Assembly: GCF_900103285.1 (NCBI RefSeq)
Contig: NZ_FNGS01000004.1
Location: 227,765 to 291,764 of the forward strand
Reading direction: 5' to 3'
Source of the DNA: Siphonobacter aquaeclarae
Lineage (GTDB): Bacteria; Bacteroidota; Bacteroidia; Cytophagales; Spirosomataceae
DNA length: 64,000 bases
The translations under genes and the position numbers were made by a program. Each line of letters opens with the position of its first letter. The first letter of the stretch is position 1. Positions 59,747-64,000 of this stretch are shown one piece after another. The notes below the pieces were generated by a model that was given only the letters and a program-made list of their open reading frames with translations, was not told the origin of the DNA and made no database searches.

Positions 59747-61591
59747 TTACCAGGTCCACCAGATTAAAAGCACGGCCAGGCCGAGTACTGCGACGATGAC
59801 GTAGGACTGGGCAGCACGCCCCTGCATACGCCGGGTCATTCCCCCGATCCACCCGGAAAGCCAGGCGATTCCGGTGGGAATACCGTCGACCAGGTACCGG
59901 TCCGTCCACCCCGCCAGGTGCGCCAGCACTACCTGCGCCTTAGCGCTGAGGATCACCGCGTTGTCGATCACAACACGATCCAGCCAGGCCGACGCGCGGG
60001 CCGCTTTCAACACAGGTGCGACAAAAAACACATCATACAAAGGATCGAGCAGCGGAAGCTCTTTTTCATTCCGTACCACACCGCCGTGGTACCTGGCCCA
60101 GGCCAGACCAAAGCCGGCGGCCGCTACAGCCACCGATCCGGCGGCTACCCAGGGCGAAAAGTGATCACCCAGCGGATTCAGGGAAAAAACAAAAGCCGTT
60201 GACAATCCGGCAAGCAATACCAGCGGCGTTTTGATCAGCCAGGTTGACTCGTGCACATGCGCGAAGCCCAGCATCGGATTCCGCCATTCACCCCAGAAAA
60301 CCTGAAGCCATTGCTTGGTCATGTAAAAGGCTGTCAGGCCGGCCGAAACGAGCGCAGTTACAGGGAAAATGATTTTCCAGGAATGTGCGGTGAGCGTAAA
60401 CGCCTCGTGCAGTATTTCATCTTTCGATAAAAAACCGGAGGTCAGCGGCAACCCGGCCAGCGCTGCGGCGCAGATGGTATAAGCCCAGAACGTCACCGGG
60501 AGTTTTTTCCGGAGACCGCCCATGATCCGTACATCCTGCGCATCGAAGCCATGCCCGGCGTGGTGAAGGCTATGGATAACCGATCCGGACGAAAGGAACA
60601 GACCGGCTTTAAAGAAAGCATGTGTAAACAGGTGAAAAAGCGCCGCCTGCGGAGCACCCACACCCACCGCCAATACCATCAGCCCCAGTTGCGACACCGT
60701 GGAATAAGCCAGGGTTTTCTTGATATCCGTTTGCCGCAGGGCATACACAGCTCCCATCAGCATGGTCATGGCGCCGATCGTGGCGACAACCGCCAGTGCG
60801 TCGGGCGTCAGTATCGGGAAAATACGGGCAAGGAGAAATACGCCTGCGGCGACCATCGTGGCCGCGTGAATCAGTGCCGATACCGGAGTAGGCCCTTCCA
60901 TCGCATCCGGAAGCCAGACGTGCAGCGGAAACTGAGCAGATTTGGCGATCGTCCCGCAGAACAGCAGCAACCCTATGACAGTCAGGTACGTATCCGGAGC
61001 GGCAGCAGACAATACAGCATAATCGAGGGAGCCAAAGCGGTGCCATACGCCGAAAATACCGAGCGCCAGGCCTACGTCGCCTACCCGGTTGACGAGAAAT
61101 GCCTTCTTGGCAGCCGCCGTCGCTTCTTTTTTCTGATACCAGAATCCGATCAGGAGGTAGGAACTCACGCCGACGAGTTCCCAGAAAATATAGAGAATGA
61201 GCAGGTTATCCGCCAGGACAATCCCGAGCATCGATCCGACGAAGAGCTGTAGAAAAGCAAAGTACCGGTACCGCCCGTCTTCCTCCCGCATGTATTCAAT
61301 CGAGAACAGCTGCACCAGTGACGCCACAAAAAGCACCAGCAACAGCATGCGGACAGAAAGGATATCTACCTGAAACCCGAAACGGAAGGCTTCCTTCAAT
61401 TCAAACCAGACAAAGGAAACAGAAGACAGCGGCCCGGAACCCAGCCAGGTCGTCAGACCGAGACCCGCCAGCGAAAAGCACAATCCGATCCAGCCGGCTC
61501 CATTATCGACTTTTTTCCCCGAAAGTATCAGCAGCAGGAACCCAGCGAACGGCAAAAACAGAATTGTCCGGAGAAGTAGTTCGGGGTGCAT
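59747..61591 (-). CDS. nuoL: NADH-quinone oxidoreductase subunit L
   Basis: 614 residues. The antiporter core (FWELVGVSSYLLIGFWY with the helix-5 Glu; SAQFPLHVWLPDAMEGPTPVSALIHAATMV) is followed by the long C-terminal arm with the lateral helix (about 480-614) seen in NuoL. A proton-pumping subunit at the tip of complex I. It is the first gene of the L-M-N group, which is cut off from nuoK by two opposite-strand genes, and so needs its own promoter (candidate at 61665-61695). Confidence 0.96.
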   Translation of the reverse strand: MHPELLLRTILFLPFAGFLLLILSGKKVDNGAGWIGLCFSLAGLGLTTWLGSGPLSSVSFVWFELKEAFRFGFQVDILSVRMLLLVLFVASLVQLFSIEYMREEDGRYRYFAFLQLFVGSMLGIVLADNLLILYIFWELVGVSSYLLIGFWYQKKEATAAAKKAFLVNRVGDVGLALGIFGVWHRFGSLDYAVLSAAAPDTYLTVIGLLLFCGTIAKSAQFPLHVWLPDAMEGPTPVSALIHAATMVAAGVFLLARIFPILTPDALAVVATIGAMTMLMGAVYALRQTDIKKTLAYSTVSQLGLMVLAVGVGAPQAALFHLFTHAFFKAGLFLSSGSVIHSLHHAGHGFDAQDVRIMGGLRKKLPVTFWAYTICAAALAGLPLTSGFLSKDEILHEAFTLTAHSWKIIFPVTALVSAGLTAFYMTKQWLQVFWGEWRNPMLGFAHVHESTWLIKTPLVLLAGLSTAFVFSLNPLGDHFSPWVAAGSVAVAAAGFGLAWARYHGGVVRNEKELPLLDPLYDVFFVAPVLKAARASAWLDRVVIDNAVILSAKAQVVLAHLAGWTDRYLVDGIPTGIAWLSGWIGGMTRRMQGRAAQSYVIVAVLGLAVLLIWWTW

Positions 61592-61664
61592 GAATCAAAG
61601 CAATGAAATAGATTTAAGGCAGTATTTCGACTGCTTTCTGCCGTAAACCTCGTTAATTCGTCGG

Positions 61665-61695
61665 CAAATATCCGTCGGGACGACGGTAAAACCAA
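61665..61695 (-). promoter_or_regulatory. Candidate promoter for nuoLMN
   Basis: On the minus strand: TTG (61693-61695), a 20-nt spacer, then GATATTTG (61665-61672), seven of eight bases of TAnnTTTG, about 70 bases before the nuoL ATG. It is needed because the upstream nuo genes lie across an inverted two-gene insert. Moderate support only. Confidence 0.4.
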
Positions 61696-61765
61696 CCTAT
61701 CCGCTAGACAAATCCTTGAGATTTTTATTTATTTAGTCTATTTCCAAATTATTCCCCTTTTCTGC

Positions 61766-62320
61766 TTGGAACCGAAACCTGTTTCTTTTTCGCAAACGAC
61801 CATCACGGAACTCATGATTCCGAGCTATGCCAACTTCGGCGGAAAAATTCACGGCGGTATCCTCCTGTCACTCATGGATAAGGTAGCGTATGCCTGCGCG
61901 GCGAAGCACGCCGGAACCTATGTGGTAACGGTGGCGGTGGAAAACGTGGAATTTTTGCAGCCTGTTGAAGTAGGGCAGTTGGTATCGCTGCTGGCATCGG
62001 TCAATTACGTCGGAAAGAGCTCGCTGATCGTAGGTATACGCGTCGTAGCGGAATCGATCAAAACCGGCGAGCAGGTTCACACGAATACGAGCTATTTTAC
62101 GATGGTAGCAAAAGACGAAGTAACGAACCAGCCGACGACCGTCCCTCCCCTCCTGCTCGAAACCCGCGACGAGGTACGGCGTTTTCTCGAAGCGATGAAG
62201 CGGAAAGAACTGCGCAAGATCCACCGGACGGAGCTGGACAACGCTAAAACCTCGCTGGAAGTGGCCGAAAGCCTGAACCTGCTGATGAATGAGCGGGCCG
62301 TCGTGGCCTGCGAGCTATAA
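61766..62320 (+). CDS. Acyl-CoA thioesterase, hotdog fold (YciA/ACOT-like)
   Basis: 184 residues from a TTG at 61766; an ATG at 61814 would cut off the first conserved strand, so the TTG or a near alternative is preferred. The hotdog signature ELMIPSYANFGGKIHGGILLSLMDKVAYACAAKHAG holds the usual catalytic Asn/His/Asp area, followed by VVTVAVENVEFLQPV and a helical tail. It hydrolyses acyl-CoA in the cytoplasm. It is read opposite to the nuo genes on both sides and stands with the DUF2911 gene as an insert between nuoK and nuoL. Confidence 0.9.
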   Translation: MEPKPVSFSQTTITELMIPSYANFGGKIHGGILLSLMDKVAYACAAKHAGTYVVTVAVENVEFLQPVEVGQLVSLLASVNYVGKSSLIVGIRVVAESIKTGEQVHTNTSYFTMVAKDEVTNQPTTVPPLLLETRDEVRRFLEAMKRKELRKIHRTELDNAKTSLEVAESLNLLMNERAVVACEL

Positions 62321-62364
62321 TACCTGATACAGCCGACGATTTATCGACTATTGCATACAATTGA

Positions 62365-62907
62365 ATGAAAAGAGTAGCTCTGATTGTGGTCGTACTTGCC
62401 GTCGCGGCAGGCTTAACGCAATTCGCCTACAAACAGTACACCCGGCGCTTCAGCCCGGAGGCGCAGGCGTCCTTTGCCAATGATGGCCTGAAAGTGACGG
62501 TAGACTATTGCCAGCCGGCACGGAAGGGCCGCCTGATCTTCGGTGATTCGGCGGCACGTGCGCTGGTACCTTACGGTAAAGTATGGAGGACCGGCGCCAA
62601 TGAGGCGACGCGGATTACTGTAAACGAGAATATTATGCTGGCCGGCACTCCCCTGAAAGCCGGAGAGTATTCGCTGTGGACCATTCCCGGCAAGGAAGAC
62701 TGGCAGGTGGTAATCAACCGGGAAACCGGGCAGTGGGGTACCCAGTATGATGCGGCTCAGGATGTTTTCCGGACGAAGGTCAGCAGCGAACACGTTCCGG
62801 AAATCCACGAATTATTCGAAATCAGCTTTGTTCCCCAAACCGGAGGAACGGACATGATCCTGCAATGGGATCAGACAAAGGTCAATATTCCTATCAGGCT
62901 GGAGTAG
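62365..62907 (+). CDS. DUF2911 domain protein, membrane-anchored
   Basis: 180 residues. An N-terminal hydrophobic stretch (VALIVVVLAVAAGLTQFAY) acts as signal or anchor. DUF2911 follows with the motifs YGKVWRTGANEATRITVNEN, LKAGEYSLWTIPGKEDWQVVIN and the closing DMILQWDQTKVNIPI. It is a shorter paralogue of the protein at 46485-47411, without the TPR tail. Its stop codon abuts the nuoK stop codon with no base between, so the two convergent transcripts must overlap. Confidence 0.88.
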   Translation: MKRVALIVVVLAVAAGLTQFAYKQYTRRFSPEAQASFANDGLKVTVDYCQPARKGRLIFGDSAARALVPYGKVWRTGANEATRITVNENIMLAGTPLKAGEYSLWTIPGKEDWQVVINRETGQWGTQYDAAQDVFRTKVSSEHVPEIHELFEISFVPQTGGTDMILQWDQTKVNIPIRLE

Positions 62908-63216
62908 CTATTTTTCTTGCATGCTTTGTACTTCGTCGATCTGAACCGTATTGAAATGACGAAATACCTGTAGTACAATCGCCAATGCCACCGATACTTC
63001 GGCTGCGGCGACAATGATCACGAACAAGCCGAAAAACTGCCCGGTCAGCGATGGGTCAAACCGGCTGAACGCGACCAGATTCAGGTTGGCGGCGTTGAGC
63101 ATCAACTCAACCCCCATCAGTACCACAATCGCATTGCGCTTGACGATCACCATCGCCAGGCCAATGCTGAATAACAGGGCCGCCGTCAGCAGAAAGTACG
63201 AAAGAGGAAGAATCAT
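62908..63216 (-). CDS. nuoK: NADH-quinone oxidoreductase subunit K
   Basis: 102 residues, the normal size, with three membrane helices. GVELMLNAANLNLVAF holds the conserved Glu of helix 2, and FVIIVAAAEVSVALAIVL the second Glu. It is a membrane subunit of complex I. The start overlaps the nuoJ stop (ATGA, 63213-63216). Its stop codon touches that of the opposing DUF2911 gene. Confidence 0.96.
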   Translation of the reverse strand: MILPLSYFLLTAALLFSIGLAMVIVKRNAIVVLMGVELMLNAANLNLVAFSRFDPSLTGQFFGLFVIIVAAAEVSVALAIVLQVFRHFNTVQIDEVQSMQEK

Positions 63217-63746
63217 CCCTGCGTTTTATTGGTAGTGGATGCCAGGTATGCGGCGCCGATCAGCGCGATCAGCAGCAGTATTCCTGCCAGTTCAAACGGA
63301 AAAACATAGTCCGTCATGAGTCCTGTTCCGAGGTCATGGATCGTTGTTTTCCGCGCAATCGGCTCATAATGCCCCGCTTCTACCCGCTGAAAACGGGCGC
63401 GGGAGAGTACCGTCGAAAGTACCGCAAAAAGCGCCCCGGCTACGAGTACACCCCAGAATGTCCGCCTGTGCTCGGTGAGTATGCGGCTCGGCAGGCCTGT
63501 CGATTTCGACTCCTTCTTCCGCGTCAGCATCACCCCGAAAACAAGCAGCACCAGAATTCCACCCACGTATACCATGATTTGGGTAATCGCGAGGAAATCC
63601 GCTCCCGCAAACACATACAGGGCCGACATCCCCAGAAACGTCACCATCAACCCGAACGCCGAATACAGGACATTCCGGCTCACGAGTACAAATACAGCTG
63701 AAGCGAGCGTCAATACGACAAAAAAGAGAAAGACGAAGGCGATCAT
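63213..63746 (-). CDS. nuoJ: NADH-quinone oxidoreductase subunit J
   Basis: 177 residues with five membrane helices. The family pattern FVLVSRNVLYSAFGLMVTFLGMSALYVFAGADFLAITQIMVYVGGILVLLVFGVML is complete, including the Tyr and Gly of the pi-bulge helix. Membrane subunit of complex I, translationally coupled to nuoK downstream and to the partial gene upstream (both by ATGA overlaps). Confidence 0.96.
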   Translation of the reverse strand: MIAFVFLFFVVLTLASAVFVLVSRNVLYSAFGLMVTFLGMSALYVFAGADFLAITQIMVYVGGILVLLVFGVMLTRKKESKSTGLPSRILTEHRRTFWGVLVAGALFAVLSTVLSRARFQRVEAGHYEPIARKTTIHDLGTGLMTDYVFPFELAGILLLIALIGAAYLASTTNKTQG

Positions 63747-64000
63747 GACTGGCTGGGCCGCTTGAATACGGGTTTAAAGGATTTTCCTCCCGGCTTTGGC
63801 GCGGGGTCCGGCCCCGGAGTTTCCTCCGCCGGCGGTATCGCAGGAACGGCTTTTGACTCCTCAGCCTTCATTTCCGGTGCAACCGGTTCTTCTGCCGGCT
63901 CCACTTCTTCCGCAGCAACAGCTTTTTTGAAGGTCGGTTTGAATGCCGGGCGGGCCGGTTTTGCAGGTTCTTCGGCTATTGCTTCCGGAGCAGCTGGCTC
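63743..64000 (-). CDS. C-terminal low-complexity tail of the gene before nuoJ, probably nuoI
   Basis: The minus strand is open from the right window edge to TGA at 63743-63745, which overlaps the nuoJ start. The 85 visible residues are low in complexity and rich in Glu, Pro, Ala and Lys. A short basic motif appears twice: RPAFKPTFKKA near the left end of the fragment and KSFKPVFKRPSQS at the very end. In the standard order nuoH-I-J this should be the end of NuoI, extended beyond the usual ferredoxin domain. It could instead be a separate gene inserted before nuoJ. The Fe-S domain lies outside the window. Confidence 0.6.
   Translation of the reverse strand, partial: EPAAPEAIAEEPAKPARPAFKPTFKKAVAAEEVEPAEEPVAPEMKAEESKAVPAIPPAEETPGPDPAPKPGGKSFKPVFKRPSQS

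Overview
The window looks like chromosomal DNA of a Bacteroidota bacterium, most likely a Cytophagales/Spirosoma-type organism. The signs are a gingipain-family (C25) protein of the type IX secretion group (PorU2-like), a GldB-like secreted metalloprotease, DUF2911 and DUF4136 proteins, LytS/LytTR two-component regulation, and several promoters matching the Bacteroidetes pattern TTG-N19/20-TAnnTTTG. Base composition is moderately GC-rich throughout. I see no rRNA, tRNA, CRISPR array, insertion sequence or prophage.

Layout. 1-3.5 kb: lactate-utilisation genes, lutA (cut by the window edge) and lutB-lutC, separated by an opposing gene for a small secreted protein. 3.5-10.6 kb, minus strand: an Omp85-type barrel, a DUF4136 lipoprotein, NAD(P)HX repair (nnr), and a PadR/PspC envelope-stress pair. 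10.6-17.6 kb, plus strand: acyltransferase, GT-C membrane transferase and the 1646-residue PorU2-like peptidase. 17.7-28.4 kb: universal stress protein, glnS, secreted EEP hydrolase, cation/proton antiporter, a 1093-residue propeller-barrel protein, FAD oxidoreductase and a GldB-like protease. 28.6-35.3 kb: patatin, a second GT-C protein, an aminotransferase gene broken by an amber codon, AraC, DoxX and a polysaccharide deacetylase. 35.4-41.6 kb: GH20 hexosaminidase, membrane AraC regulator, serine hydrolase and an AztD-like lipoprotein behind a double palindromic operator. 41.6-48 kb: cmk, ade, PPIase, NUDIX, NYN-LOTUS, DUF2911 and gamma-carbonic anhydrase. 48-54.3 kb: LytTR/LytS pair, mlaEFD-type lipid transporter and a CarboxypepD_reg protein. 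54.4-56.3 kb: purF. 56.6-64 kb: complex I genes (nuoJK and nuoLMN) split by two opposite-strand genes.

Most of the window is ordinary housekeeping and envelope biology. Four things stand out. (1) An AztD-like, probably zinc-binding lipoprotein has a promoter whose -33 and -7 elements lie inside two copies of a TGCAACATTGTTGCA palindrome, which suggests a metalloregulated zinc-handling protein standing alone. (2) At least six gene-end elements are long inverted repeats whose arms are built from 7- or 9-nt tandem words, and two of them share a loop motif. (3) The nuo and lut gene sets are both interrupted by genes on the opposite strand. (4) An otherwise intact aminotransferase gene carries a single in-frame TAG.

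All calls were made by reading sequence and recalling families; no database search was run.
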